64,000 bases of DNA from Streptomyces albiflavescens (lineage in GTDB: Bacteria > Actinomycetota > Actinomycetes > Streptomycetales > Streptomycetaceae). A program made the position numbers and the translations under genes. Each line of letters starts with the position of its first letter. Positions within the stretch are counted from its first letter, which is position 1. The DNA lies in assembly GCF_014645835.1 (NCBI RefSeq), contig NZ_BMMM01000022.1, forward strand, positions 66,449 through 130,448, in the 5' to 3' direction. Positions 16,884-25,563 of this stretch are shown here, piece by piece. Below the pieces are notes generated by a model. It was not told where the DNA came from. It was given only the letters and a program-made list of their open reading frames with translations, and ran no database searches.

Positions 16884-18374
16884 ATGACGGATCACACACG
16901 ACGGACGGTCCTGCGAGGCGCGGCGGTCGCGGCGGCCGGAGGGCTGGTCGGCGGCATCGGCGGCCGACCGGCGGCGGCAGCTCCACCCCGGACACCGGAC
17001 GCCAGGCATTACCCCTTCCTCGAGGGGGCGTTCAAGCCCGTCACCGAGGAACTGACGGCGTTCGACCTGCCGGTCACCGGACGGATTCCGCGCGACCTGA
17101 ACGGCCGATTCCTGCGAAACGGCCCCAATGTCCTGGGACTTGAGGACCCTCGCGCCCACCACTGGATGCTCGGCGAGGGCATGGTGCACGGCGTGCGGCT
17201 GCGCGACGGCCGCGCCGAGTGGTACCGCAACCGCTGGGTCCGCTCGTCGTCGGTGGCCACGAAGCTGGGCGAGCCCTACCCCGGGCCCGTGCCGCCGGAC
17301 GACTTCCCGTGCAACACCCATGTGATCGGCCTGGGCGGCCGGATCCTGACGCTCCAGGAGAGCGGACCCCTTCCGTACGAACTCGACCACGAGCTCAACA
17401 CCGTGGGCACGTACGACTTCCGGGGCACCCTCAAGGGGGCGTTCACCGCGCACACCAAGTTCGACGCGGCGGCCGGCGAACTGCACGCCATCGCCTATTA
17501 CCCGACCTGGGACCACGTCCGGCACCACGTCATCGATCACACGGGCCGGGTCGTGCGGACCACGAGGATCCCGGTCGCGGACGGGCCGATGATGCACGAC
17601 TTCGCGCTCACCGAGAAATACGTCGTGATCTTCGACCTGCCCATCACCTTCGACCCCGCGGCCGCGGAGCGGGGCGACCTGGTCCCGTACATCTGGAACG
17701 AGAAGCACCCGATGCGCGTCGGCCTGCTGCCGCGCGCGGGCGGCAGGGTGCGCTGGTTCGAGGTCGAGCCGGTCTACTACTCGCACACCCTGAACGCGTA
17801 CGACGAGGGCTCGTCCGTGGTCATCGACATGACGACCTATCCGGCACCCTTCCATGTCGCGGGCCGCGGCTCCGACGGACCCTACGGAGCGGGCACCGCC
17901 TCGCTCGAACGCTGGACCGTCGACCTGGCCCATGGCCACGTAAGCACCCGGACCATCGACGACCGCCCACAGGAATTCCCGCGCGTCCACGAGGCGTTGG
18001 TGAGCCGGCGGCACCGGTACGCCTACACCGCGGCCGCCGCCGACATGACGCTGGCGTACATGACGGCCGACGGAAATCCGCCCGACCGCGCCTTCAGCAA
18101 CGCGCTCATCAAGCACGACCTGTTCCGGGGGACCACCCAGGTGCACCGGCTGCCGCGGGACGCCGCCGCGGGGGAAGCCGTCTTCGTCCCCTCGGCGGGG
18201 GCGCGGGCCGAGGACGACGGCTACGCGATCGCGTACGTGCACAACCCCGATCGTGGGGCCGCCGACCTGGTGGTCCTGGCCGCCCAGGACTTCACGGGTG
18301 AACCGGTCGCCCGGATCCATCTGCCCGGCCGGGTGCCGCTGGGCTTCCACGGGAGCTGGATTCCGGACGCGTGA
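16884..18374 (+). CDS. Tat-exported carotenoid oxygenase-family protein
   Basis: A 496-residue carotenoid cleavage dioxygenase-type protein (lignostilbene/apocarotenoid family). A twin-arginine signal is clear at the N-terminus (RRTVLRGAAVAAAGGLVGG), so it is folded in the cytoplasm and exported. The four Fe-binding His are seen in FTAHTKFD, MMHDFALT, YSHTLNAYDEG and the final GFHGSW. GRFLRNGPN near residue 73 and PIDMTTY-like strand follow family order. Export is unusual for this family and suggests an extracellular aromatic or terpenoid substrate. A possible operon with the DinB gene 28 bp on. Confidence 0.87.
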   Translation: MTDHTRRTVLRGAAVAAAGGLVGGIGGRPAAAAPPRTPDARHYPFLEGAFKPVTEELTAFDLPVTGRIPRDLNGRFLRNGPNVLGLEDPRAHHWMLGEGMVHGVRLRDGRAEWYRNRWVRSSSVATKLGEPYPGPVPPDDFPCNTHVIGLGGRILTLQESGPLPYELDHELNTVGTYDFRGTLKGAFTAHTKFDAAAGELHAIAYYPTWDHVRHHVIDHTGRVVRTTRIPVADGPMMHDFALTEKYVVIFDLPITFDPAAAERGDLVPYIWNEKHPMRVGLLPRAGGRVRWFEVEPVYYSHTLNAYDEGSSVVIDMTTYPAPFHVAGRGSDGPYGAGTASLERWTVDLAHGHVSTRTIDDRPQEFPRVHEALVSRRHRYAYTAAAADMTLAYMTADGNPPDRAFSNALIKHDLFRGTTQVHRLPRDAAAGEAVFVPSAGARAEDDGYAIAYVHNPDRGAADLVVLAAQDFTGEPVARIHLPGRVPLGFHGSWIPDA

Positions 18375-18401
18375 GGCGCCGCTGTGCGCGATGGTGGACC
18401 C

Positions 18402-18902
18402 ATGCATGCCAAGGACATCCTCATCGACGCGTACAGCCGCATCCAGGAAGAAGTCCATGCCGCCGTCGAGGGTCTGGACCCGGACGACCTCAACGCCCGG
18501 CCCGCCGAGACCGCCAACTCCATCTCATGGCTGATCTGGCATCTCACCCGGATCCAGGACGACCATGTCGCCGATGCCGCGGAGCTCGACCAGGTCTGGC
18601 CGGCGCAAGGCTGGGAGAAGCGCTTCGGACTCGATCTGCCCCGCCGGGACACCGGGTACGGTCACACCCCGGCGCAGGTGGCCAAGGTGCGGGTGGATTC
18701 GGGTGCCCTGCTCATCGGCTACTACGACGCCGTGCACGAGCAGAGCCTGGGATTCTTGCGCGGGCTGGCCGCCAAGGACCTGGAGCGCGTCGTGGACGAG
18801 CGCTGGACCCCGGCGGTCACCCTCGGCGTACGGCTGGTGAGCGTCCTGGCCGACGATCTGCAGCACGTCGGCCAGGCGGCGTACGTACGCGGGCTGCTCT
18901 AG
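18402..18902 (+). CDS. DinB / mycothiol transferase-like DUF664 protein
   Basis: About 166 residues forming the four-helix DinB fold: MHAKDILIDAYSRIQEEVHA, SISWLIWHLTRIQDDHVAD (first metal His), and DDLQHVGQAAYVRGL at the end (second His). Actinobacterial members are mycothiol-dependent transferases or metal-binding enzymes of unknown substrate. The start ATG 18402 gives the usual N-terminus. It converges with the adenosine deaminase gene across a repeat-rich spacer. Confidence 0.85.
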   Translation: MHAKDILIDAYSRIQEEVHAAVEGLDPDDLNARPAETANSISWLIWHLTRIQDDHVADAAELDQVWPAQGWEKRFGLDLPRRDTGYGHTPAQVAKVRVDSGALLIGYYDAVHEQSLGFLRGLAAKDLERVVDERWTPAVTLGVRLVSVLADDLQHVGQAAYVRGLL

Positions 18903-18904
18903 GC

Positions 18905-19058
18905 ACGGCCCGCGGACACGGGATTCCCCGGTGCGCGGCCCATGCGGGATTGCCTGGAGCGCGGCCCGCACCTGGGTTTCCCTGGAACCCGGCCCGCTCG
19001 TGGGATGCCTGGAGCGCCACGTGGGTTTCCCTGGAACCCGGCCCGCTCGTGGGATTCC
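18905..19058. repeat. 49-bp tandem repeat in a convergent spacer
   Basis: A 34-bp block starting TGGGTTTCCCTGGAACCC is identical at 18973-19006 and 19022-19055, a 49-bp period. Degenerate copies sharing GCGCGGCCC and CTGGAGCG precede it from about 18905. GGGTTTCCCTGGAACCC itself is nearly self-complementary, so each unit can fold into a short hairpin; the array may end transcription from both convergent genes. Confidence 0.8.
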
Positions 19059-20129
19059 CTAGCGCGCGGCCTCGTAGCCCGGCAGCACCACATCGCGGAT
19101 GAGGGCGTTGCGCTCGTCGAACGGGATGAACGCGCTCTTGATCGCGTTCACCGTGACCGTGCGCAGGTCCTCGACACCCCAGTCGGCCTCCTCGACCAGC
19201 AGCGACATCTCGCGGGTCATCGTCGTGCCCGACACCAGACGGTTGTCGGTGTTGAGGGTGACCCGGAAGCCCAGGTCGCGCAGGGCGGTGATGGGGTGCT
19301 CGGCGATGGAGATGGCCGCGCCCGTCTGGAGGTTGGACGTCGGGCACATCTCCAGGGCGATGCGGCGGTCGCGCACCCAGCCCGCGAGGCGGCCGAGCTT
19401 GCCGTCGACGATGTCCTCGGTGATCCGGACGCCGTGGCCGATGCGCTGGGCGCCGCAGACCTGGAGGGCCTGGTGGATGCTGGGCAGGCCATGGGCCTCG
19501 CCGGCGTGGATGGTGAACGGAACGCTCTCGCCGCGCAGGTGCTCGAAGGCGGCGAGGTGGTCGGCGGGCGGGAAGCCGTCCTCCGCGCCCGCGATGTCGA
19601 AGCCGACGACGCCGCCGTCCCGGAACGCCACCGCGAGGTCGGCGATCTCGCGGGTGCGGTCGAACATGCGCATGCCGCACAGCAGGGTGCCGACGCGCAC
19701 GGGAGTGCCGGCGGCGGCCGCCTTGGCCATGCCCGCCGCGAGGCCCTCCTGCACGGTCTCGACGACCTCGGGCAGGGTGAGCCCGCCGTTCACCATCAGC
19801 TCGGGCGCGTACCGGACCTCGCCGTAGACGACGCCGTCCTCGGCCAGGTCGAGGACGTACTCCTCGGCGGTGCGCAGCAGGCCCTCGCGGGACTGCATCA
19901 CGGCGAGGGTGTGCTCGAAGGTGGCTATGTAGCGCACCAGGTCACCGGAGTTGGCGGCCTCGTAGTACCAGTCGGCCAGCGCCTGCGGGTCGGTGGTGGG
20001 CAGGGTGTGGCCGACCGTCTCCGCGAGCTCCACGAGGGTGGCGGGGCGCAGACCGCCGTCGAGGTGGTCGTGGAGTACGGCCTTGGGGAGGCGGCGGATG
20101 GTGTCGGCGTCGATGCGGGGCGCGGTCAT
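19059..20129 (-). CDS. add: Adenosine deaminase
   Basis: A 356-residue adenosine deaminase, converting adenosine to inosine in purine salvage, cytoplasmic and zinc-dependent. Zn ligands and active residues are visible: HDHLDGG (about 20-26), FTIHAGEAHG (His/Glu), RIGHG, and SLNTDNRLVSGT-type LNTDNR (Asp). EMCPTSNLQTGA is a further family block. It is transcribed alone; the VOC gene lies 54 bp upstream in the same direction and may be co-transcribed. Confidence 0.93.
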   Translation of the reverse strand: MTAPRIDADTIRRLPKAVLHDHLDGGLRPATLVELAETVGHTLPTTDPQALADWYYEAANSGDLVRYIATFEHTLAVMQSREGLLRTAEEYVLDLAEDGVVYGEVRYAPELMVNGGLTLPEVVETVQEGLAAGMAKAAAAGTPVRVGTLLCGMRMFDRTREIADLAVAFRDGGVVGFDIAGAEDGFPPADHLAAFEHLRGESVPFTIHAGEAHGLPSIHQALQVCGAQRIGHGVRITEDIVDGKLGRLAGWVRDRRIALEMCPTSNLQTGAAISIAEHPITALRDLGFRVTLNTDNRLVSGTTMTREMSLLVEEADWGVEDLRTVTVNAIKSAFIPFDERNALIRDVVLPGYEAAR

Positions 20130-20183
20130 GCGTGTCTTTCCTCGGCAGGTTCGGCAGGTGGTGTGCGGCGGGTTCTCGGGGGC

Positions 20184-20576
20184 TCAGGCGGCGGGCTGGA
20201 GCAGGTCCCAGCGGTTTCCGTACAGGTCCTGGAAGACGACGACGGAGCCGTACGGCTCGTGGCGCGGCTCCTCCAGGAAGGTCACACCGGCGGCCCGCAT
20301 CCGGGCATGGTCGCGGGCGAAGTCGTCGGTGTGCAGGAAGAAGCCCACGCGTCCGCCGGTCTGGTCACCGACTCGGCCGCGCTGCGCCTCGTTCTTGGCC
20401 CGGGCCAGCAGCAACCCAATGCCGCCGCCCTCGGTGCCCGGTTCGACGACGACCCAGCGGGAGCCGTCGGGGCGCGGCGTGTCATCGACGAGCCGGAATC
20501 CGAGTGCTTCGGTGTAGTGGCGGATTGCCTCGTCGTAGTCGTCGACGACGAGGGTGACCAGGGCGATGCGTCTCAT
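20184..20576 (-). CDS. VOC-family (glyoxalase-like) protein
   Basis: A 130-residue glyoxalase/bleomycin-resistance-fold protein: MRRIALVTLVVDDYDEAIRH, YTEALGFRLVDDTP, RWVVVEPGTEG, and DDFARDHARMRAAGVTFLEE followed by YGSVVVFQDLYGNRWDL. It may use a divalent metal through His/Glu ends of the strands. Actual reaction unknown. It is upstream of adenosine deaminase and divergent from the PAP2/DLH chimera. Confidence 0.85.
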   Translation of the reverse strand: MRRIALVTLVVDDYDEAIRHYTEALGFRLVDDTPRPDGSRWVVVEPGTEGGGIGLLLARAKNEAQRGRVGDQTGGRVGFFLHTDDFARDHARMRAAGVTFLEEPRHEPYGSVVVFQDLYGNRWDLLQPAA

Positions 20577-20660
20577 CGGGACCTCTCCGGAGTTATACGT
20601 AACACGTAGCGTACGGCATCAGGTCGAATGCTCCGGGAACGCACCCCACCCCTTAATCGT

Positions 20661-20693
20661 CTACAGTTGCGTAGATCGTCTACAGGATTGTAG
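20661..20693. promoter_or_regulatory. Two BlaI/MecI-type half-dyads
   Basis: CTACA-GTTG-CGTAG (20661-20674) and CTACA-GGAT-TGTAG (20680-20693), 19 bp apart centre to centre. CTACA/TGTAG arms are typical of BlaI/MecI operators. They lie about 75 bp before the PAP2/DLH chimeric frame, whose intact ancestor was therefore probably under BlaI-type control. Confidence 0.55.
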
Positions 20694-20767
20694 TCAGCGC
20701 GGGGTGCGGTCTCCTGCCCTGTCCGCGTGACCACCATGCGTGACCACCATGGAAGGGGGCCGCTCCG

Positions 20768-21439
20768 ATGGCCGCAGCCCGGCGCATCGCACCGTCCCGG
20801 GAGGACGCCACGGACCTCGCCGGTTCGACGGCGGTGGGGAGCGCGGTCGCGTTCGTGCTGCTGACACTGATCGTCATCGGCCGGGACGGCGCGGCGCTGT
20901 TCGGCGACGAGGACCTCACCTCCTGGTCGGTCGGACACCGCCCGGATGTGGCCCTCGCCGTGGCACGCGGAGTGACGTACACCGGCACGGGGATCGTTCC
21001 GTACGCCCTGGCCGCCGTGGCCGGCCTCGTCCTCGGTCGTACGACGCGGCAGCGGATCCTCGCCGTTGTCGGCTGTCTCGGCTGCCTGGCCGCCGCGCAA
21101 GCCGTGCGGTACGAAGTGATCTACCAGGCGGCGGCCGACCCGCGAGTAAGCGCGGCAGTGCCGTTCTACGGCGTGATCCAGGGCGAGCTGCCCGACTTCT
21201 CCGGTCTGAAGGCGCAGATCCTGGGCCACTACGGGGAACTCGACACCACCATCCCGAAGGAGAGCCTGGAGCAGCTGAGCGCGGCGATCCAGCAGCAGTC
21301 GGGCATCACACCCGACTTCCGGCTCTACCCCGCCCAGCACGCCTTCTTCAACGACGGCCGCCCCGAGGCGTACGCCCCCGAGTCGGCCGCACAGGCCTGG
21401 GAGAGCACGGTGGCCTTCCTGCACGAACAGTTGGGCTGA
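20768..21439 (+). pseudogene. Chimeric relic: PAP2 N-terminus joined to dienelactone hydrolase C-terminus
   Basis: One open frame of 223 residues made of two unrelated halves. Residues 1-118 (FVLLTLIVIGRDGAALFGDE, then DLTSWSVGHRPDVALAVARG and TGTGIVPYALAAVAGL) match the start of PAP2-type membrane phosphatases but stop before their catalytic motifs. From about 120 (ADPRVSAAVPFYGVIQGELP, ILGHYGELDTTIP, YPAQHAFFNDGRPEAY) it is the C-terminal half of a dienelactone hydrolase with the Asp and His but no catalytic Cys. An in-frame deletion joining two neighbouring genes explains it. It keeps an open frame, so a protein may still be made, but neither activity is likely. Confidence 0.75.
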
Positions 21440-21448
21440 GCCCTCGGA

Positions 21449-21490
21449 CGGCCGCCCGCCCCGCGACGATCCCTCGCGGGCGAGCGGCCG
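21449..21490. terminator. Strong hairpin after the chimeric gene
   Basis: CGGCCGC-c-CGCC-c-CGCG, a loop ACGATCCCT, then CGCGGGCG-a-GCGGCCG: about 16 paired bases with small bulges immediately after the stop codon. Probable terminator for the dienelactone hydrolase ancestor. Confidence 0.7.
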
Positions 21491-21730
21491 CTACGCCGCC
21501 CCCTGGGCAGCAAGGCCGTTGATCCCCACGCTGGTGAGCACGCGCGGTCCTCGCCCTTGACGTCGCGTCACCGCGAGCATGGCCCGGCCCACCGTGTCCG
21601 TCGTGGTCGTGTGCCGCGGGAACAGGCGGCGCAACACCGGGTAGAGCCAGGAGGTGGAGGCGTTCAGCAGGCGGTAGGGGCGGGTTGCGGCGCGGGCGCC
21701 CCGCGTGGGCCGGAGGTCTCCGGTAAGCAA
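21491..21730 (-). pseudogene. C-terminal fragment of an NAD(P)-binding epimerase-type protein
   Basis: Seventy-nine residues reading GARAATRPYRLLNASTSWLY, PVLRRLFPRHTTTTDTVGRA and MLAVTRRQ. This is the last third of the atypical SDR 'epimerase' proteins that usually stand divergent from a TetR regulator in Streptomyces. The Rossmann half is absent. The TetR gene at 21781 is still there, so the fragment is best read as the remains of that regulator's target after a deletion. Confidence 0.6.
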
Positions 21731-21780
21731 GTCACCCCGATAGGAGCAAGCGGTCCACGGCGAGAGGACGGAGCGGCAGC

Positions 21781-22365
21781 ATGGCCGAGCGGAGCAGCGA
21801 GCCCGTGCGGGCGGACGCGCGGCAGAACCGCGCCCGCATCATCGAGGTCGCACGGGACGCGTTCACCGAATCCAGCGATGCGTCGCTGAACTCCATCGCC
21901 AAGAGGGCGGGCGTTGGGCCCGGGACGTTGTACCGGCACTTCCCCACCCGCGAGGCCCTGATCCTCGCGGTCTACCGCCACGAAGTCGACCAACTCGCGG
22001 CGTACGCGCCGGAGCTACTGAAGGAGCACCCCCCGCTGGAAGCGCTGCGCCTCTGGTTCGACCGCCTCGCGTACTACGGGCGGATCAAGCACGGCCTGTC
22101 GGACGTCCTGCACTCCCTCACCGACGACAGCCTTGCGGGCGAGATCTACGCCTCGGTCATCGGCGCCATCACCCTGCTGTTGCGCGCCTGCGAGGACGAC
22201 GGCAGCATCCGGCCCGGTGTCGACCCGGACGACGTACTGCTGATGGTGGGCTTCCTGTGGAGGATTGGCCCGGGCGAGGAGGGCGAGGCGCGCGTCGCCC
22301 GGCTCCTCGACCTGGTCATCGACGGCTTGCGCCTCGGGGCACCGGCCGCGGCGGCGGGCTCCTGA
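21781..22365 (+). CDS. TetR-family transcriptional regulator
   Basis: A 194-residue TetR regulator: HTH near residues 15-60 (RQNRARIIEVARDAFTESSD, LNSIAKRAGVGPGTLYRHFP, TREALILAVY) and an all-helical ligand domain of the SbtR type (DRLAYYGRIKHGLSDVLHSL, then DDVLLMVGFLWRIGPGEEGE). It faces the truncated epimerase-like frame at 21491-21730, presumably its former target. Confidence 0.88.
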   Translation: MAERSSEPVRADARQNRARIIEVARDAFTESSDASLNSIAKRAGVGPGTLYRHFPTREALILAVYRHEVDQLAAYAPELLKEHPPLEALRLWFDRLAYYGRIKHGLSDVLHSLTDDSLAGEIYASVIGAITLLLRACEDDGSIRPGVDPDDVLLMVGFLWRIGPGEEGEARVARLLDLVIDGLRLGAPAAAAGS

Positions 22366-22523
22366 CGCAGGTGCCTGGGGACGCACCGCGGGCACGCCCT
22401 TGGGCCGGCCGCTGGACGTACTTCTGGGAGACATCCTTTCCGTGCACGGGAGTTACCTGGCAGTAATCACCGGTGATTTGATGTGCGGCGCCACCCAACC
22501 CCCTTCACCCACAGGGAGATCCA

Positions 22524-23510
22524 GTGCCGCTCTCCTCACTGCGCCGCGCTCAGGGCGCAGCCACCCTCGTCCTCTCGCTCACCGCCGCGTGCCTCGTCGG
22601 AGCCGCGCCCGCGTCGGCGGACACCGCGACGACTCCTTCGCTGAGGGTGCTGACGTACAACGTCTTCCTCATGAGCAAGAACCTGTACCCGAACTGGGGG
22701 CAGGACCACCGCGCGGCGGAGATACCGAAGACCTCGTTCTTCCGCGGGAACGACGTCGTCGTGCTGCAGGAGGCGTTCGACAACTCCTCGTCGGACGCCC
22801 TCAAGAGCGCGGCGGCGGGCGAGTACCCGTACCAGACGCCGGTGGTCGGCCGGAGCAAGAGCGGCTGGGACGCGACCGGTGGTGCGTACTCGTCGACCAC
22901 ACCCGAGGACGGCGGCGTGACCGTACTCAGCAAGTGGCCCATCCTGCACAAGGAGCAGTACGTCTACAAGGACGCGTGCGGCGCGGACTGGTGGTCCAAC
23001 AAGGGGTTCGCCTATGTGGTGCTGAATGTGAACGGCACCAAGGTTCATGTGGTGGGCACCCATGCGCAGTCGACGGACCCGGGATGCAGCGCGGGTGAGG
23101 CCGCCTCCATGCGCAGCCGGCAGTTCAAGGCGATCGACGCGTTCCTGGACGCCAGGAACATCCCGGCGGACGAACAGGTCCTGGTCGCCGGTGACTTCAA
23201 TGTCGACTCGCGCAGCCCGGAGTACGCGTCGATGCTCGCGGACGCCGGCCTGGTCGGAGCCGACGCACGGACCGGGCACCCGTACTCCTTCGACACACAG
23301 GAGAACTCCATCGCGCACGACCGCTATCCGACCGACCCCCGTGAGGACCTCGACTACGTCCTCCACCGCGCCGGTCACGCCCGCCCCACGGTGTGGAAGA
23401 ACGAGGTCGTCAAGGAGCAGTCCGCGCCCTGGACGGTGTCCAGTTGGGGCACCGACTACACGTATACGAACCTCTCGGACCACTATCCGCTGAGCGCGTA
23501 CACGGGCTGA
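22524..23510 (+). CDS. sph: Secreted sphingomyelinase C
   Basis: A 328-residue exported phosphodiesterase of the DNase I-like fold. Sec signal at 1-33, ending APASADT. Active-site parts: LRVLTYNVFLMSKNLYPNW (Asn), VVVLQEAFDN (Glu metal ligand), VVGTHAQS (His), LVAGDFNVDSRS (Asp/Asn) and the terminal LSDHYPLSAY (Asp-His). These match bacterial neutral sphingomyelinases, which split sphingomyelin to phosphocholine and ceramide with Mg. The start is GTG 22524, with AGGGAG upstream. It may release phosphate or choline from membranes of other organisms. A perfect-stem terminator follows. Confidence 0.9.
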   Translation: MPLSSLRRAQGAATLVLSLTAACLVGAAPASADTATTPSLRVLTYNVFLMSKNLYPNWGQDHRAAEIPKTSFFRGNDVVVLQEAFDNSSSDALKSAAAGEYPYQTPVVGRSKSGWDATGGAYSSTTPEDGGVTVLSKWPILHKEQYVYKDACGADWWSNKGFAYVVLNVNGTKVHVVGTHAQSTDPGCSAGEAASMRSRQFKAIDAFLDARNIPADEQVLVAGDFNVDSRSPEYASMLADAGLVGADARTGHPYSFDTQENSIAHDRYPTDPREDLDYVLHRAGHARPTVWKNEVVKEQSAPWTVSSWGTDYTYTNLSDHYPLSAYTG

Positions 23511-23518
23511 GCGCCGCG

Positions 23519-23545
23519 GGCCCCTGCCGCAGGCCGGCAGGGGCC
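23519..23545 (+). terminator. Terminator of the sphingomyelinase gene
   Basis: GGCCCCTGCC, 7-nt loop, GGCAGGGGCC: a perfect 10-bp stem starting nine bases after the stop codon. Confidence 0.8.
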
Positions 23546-23837
23546 ACTCAGCGATCGGGCGACCTGGTGTGACCGCCCTCGGGCCCGACTGAGTCTCAGG
23601 CGGTGCGGCAGAGCACCGCCGGGCTGGCGGGTGCCGCGGCGCGGGCCACGGTCGCGATTCCGGCCGCAGCGGCGCCTCGCACACACGGTCGCCCCGGGCG
23701 GAGATCGATCCGGCCTGCCGGCGCGGCCGGAATTCGCTTACGCGTCATCTCCAGGCCGCTATTGATGCCATGTCGCGCTTCCTGAGGGTCCAGTTCACTG
23801 GGAGCGCCCCCCTCAACCGGACCTGAAAGAGCAACGC

Positions 23838-25109
23838 ATGTTGAGACGCACGCTAAAGGGCAGCCTGATCACGCTCGTCGCCGTCAGCCTTGCCTCTTCC
23901 GTGGGGTCGGTCGCCACGGCATCGGCGGCCGGCAGCCCACTGACGCTCGCCGTCTTCGGCGACTCGCCGTACGGCAAGTCGGCGTACGCGCCTGGGGGCC
24001 AGACCGCCGACACCTCGCAGTTCCAAAAGACTCCGGCGTTCATCGGCACCATTAACAGTGACCCGACGATCAGCGACGTCATCCAGGTGGGCGACATCCA
24101 CTCGGGCAAGGAGTTCTGCACCGAGGACTACGACTCCTCGGTCGCGTCCGTGTGGCAGACCTTCACGAAGCCGCTCGTCTACACGCCGGGCGACAACGAG
24201 TGGGCCGACTGCCACAAGGCGTCGAGTCTCACCTCGCCCGGTCAGGGCGGTGGCTTCTACAACTCGGCCTCCGGTGCGATCAACTACATCGGCACGAGCG
24301 GCCTGTCGACCAACACGGCGGACTGCGTCAGCTACCACTGTGGCAACCCGCTCGACAACCTCGCAAAAGTCCGGCAGGACTTCTTCGCGCAGCCCGGTCA
24401 CACCCTGGGCAGCGGGACGCTGAACGTGGTGTCCCAGGCCACCGCCTACGACCCGAGCCACCCGGGCGACGCGCAGTACGTCGAGAACGTGAGGTGGGCG
24501 CAGAACGACATCGTCTTCGTGACCATAAACGTGCCGGGTGGCTCGAACAACGACGGCGACCCCTGGTACAAGGTGCCGACCGCGACTCAGGCGCAGACCG
24601 ACGAGCGGACCAACCGGACCGCGGCCGACGTCCGCTGGCTCGATGCCGCCTTCGCCGACGCGCGGGCCAATCACGCCAAGGCGGTGGTGATCACGGCCCA
24701 GGCGGACATGTGGGACCTCGACGGCAAGACCAAGGACCACCTGACGAACTACGAGCCGATCATCAGCGAGGTCGCGGCGAAGACGACCGAGTTCGGCCGT
24801 CCGGTGCTGATGCTCAACGGTGACTCGCACCTGTACCGCTCGGACAACCCACTTTCGCCGACGGCGACGTGCACCGGCGAGACGGACCCGGCCACCGGCG
24901 CCAGCGTGTGCGCCCACGACCCGGGTAACAACGCGTGGAACGAGCACCCGTACTACAACGTCTCGAACTTCCACCGGATCGTCGTGCACGGCAGCACCAC
25001 CCCGCTGGAATGGCTGAAGCTGACCGCAGACCCGAACGCCAACTACGCCGTCACCGACACAACCTACGGCCCGTTCAGCTGGCAACGGATGCCGCAGCCA
25101 CAGCTGTAA
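23838..25109 (+). CDS. Secreted metallophosphoesterase
   Basis: A 423-residue exported calcineurin-like phosphoesterase. Sec signal of about 30 residues, then LTLAVFGDSPYG (Asp, first metal motif, with an altered GDxH), VIQVGDIHSGKEF (GDxH), YTPGDNEWADC (GDNE), VVITAQADMWD and LMLNGDSHLYRSD (GDSH). Six Cys suggest disulphides in the mature protein. Substrate unknown; together with the sphingomyelinase just upstream it suggests extracellular phosphorus scavenging. ATG 23838 has AGAGCAACG before it, a weak ribosome site. Confidence 0.82.
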   Translation: MLRRTLKGSLITLVAVSLASSVGSVATASAAGSPLTLAVFGDSPYGKSAYAPGGQTADTSQFQKTPAFIGTINSDPTISDVIQVGDIHSGKEFCTEDYDSSVASVWQTFTKPLVYTPGDNEWADCHKASSLTSPGQGGGFYNSASGAINYIGTSGLSTNTADCVSYHCGNPLDNLAKVRQDFFAQPGHTLGSGTLNVVSQATAYDPSHPGDAQYVENVRWAQNDIVFVTINVPGGSNNDGDPWYKVPTATQAQTDERTNRTAADVRWLDAAFADARANHAKAVVITAQADMWDLDGKTKDHLTNYEPIISEVAAKTTEFGRPVLMLNGDSHLYRSDNPLSPTATCTGETDPATGASVCAHDPGNNAWNEHPYYNVSNFHRIVVHGSTTPLEWLKLTADPNANYAVTDTTYGPFSWQRMPQPQL

Positions 25110-25563
25110 ACCCGCTGAGCGCACAACCTGGTCGGGCCTCTGCTCACCCGTGACGAGACCTGGATGGCACTGCTGGAGCACGCGGTGCCATCTGCTCTGA
25201 CCGGCATCGGTGCTGCCGCTGAGGAAATAGGGAAGACCGAGTGGGCACTCCAGGCCTGGAGCCTCGCCGCCGGCCATGATGCCCGAGCCATGGTCTGGGT
25301 GGGTTGGTTCCACGCCGATCGCGGAGTCCACGGCGTCCGCGGTGATAGGGCCAGCTTCCGAGCCTGGCGGTGCACCGCCGTGATCGTGCTTCCCTGATTG
25401 CGCTGCCCTTGCTGAGCCATACACGGACATCCGCAGGATCGGGGGCGGAGGACAAGCCAGATTGATGCCCAGAACGACACCGCGCCGGCTCGTCTCGAGA
25501 TGCTGTGCTGCGCGATGTCCTGGAGAATGGAAACCGCATTGTGCGGAGAATGGGGGCCAGTCC
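25110..25563. other. 450-bp gap without a recognised gene
   Basis: Lies between the metallophosphoesterase and the sulfite-oxidase-like gene. Several short frames are open on both strands but none resembles a known family, keeps a ribosome site or shows the steady third-position GC bias of its neighbours. It may be a breakpoint: the genes to the right form an operon of different character. Confidence 0.45.

Noticed and set aside
15906..18458. An 850-residue minus-strand frame
   Set aside because: Antisense to the LysR and carotenoid oxygenase genes, both with clear motifs.
18905..19058. CRISPR-like repeat
   Set aside because: Only two exact copies, with worn neighbours, no uniform spacers and no cas genes.
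22440..22500. PHO box before the sphingomyelinase gene
   Set aside because: GTTACCTGGCA-GTAATCACC is only loosely like the 11-bp direct repeats of PhoP sites; too weak to list.
25164..25397. A 77-residue + strand frame in the 25.1-25.5 kb gap
   Set aside because: No family likeness and no ribosome site; irregular codon bias.
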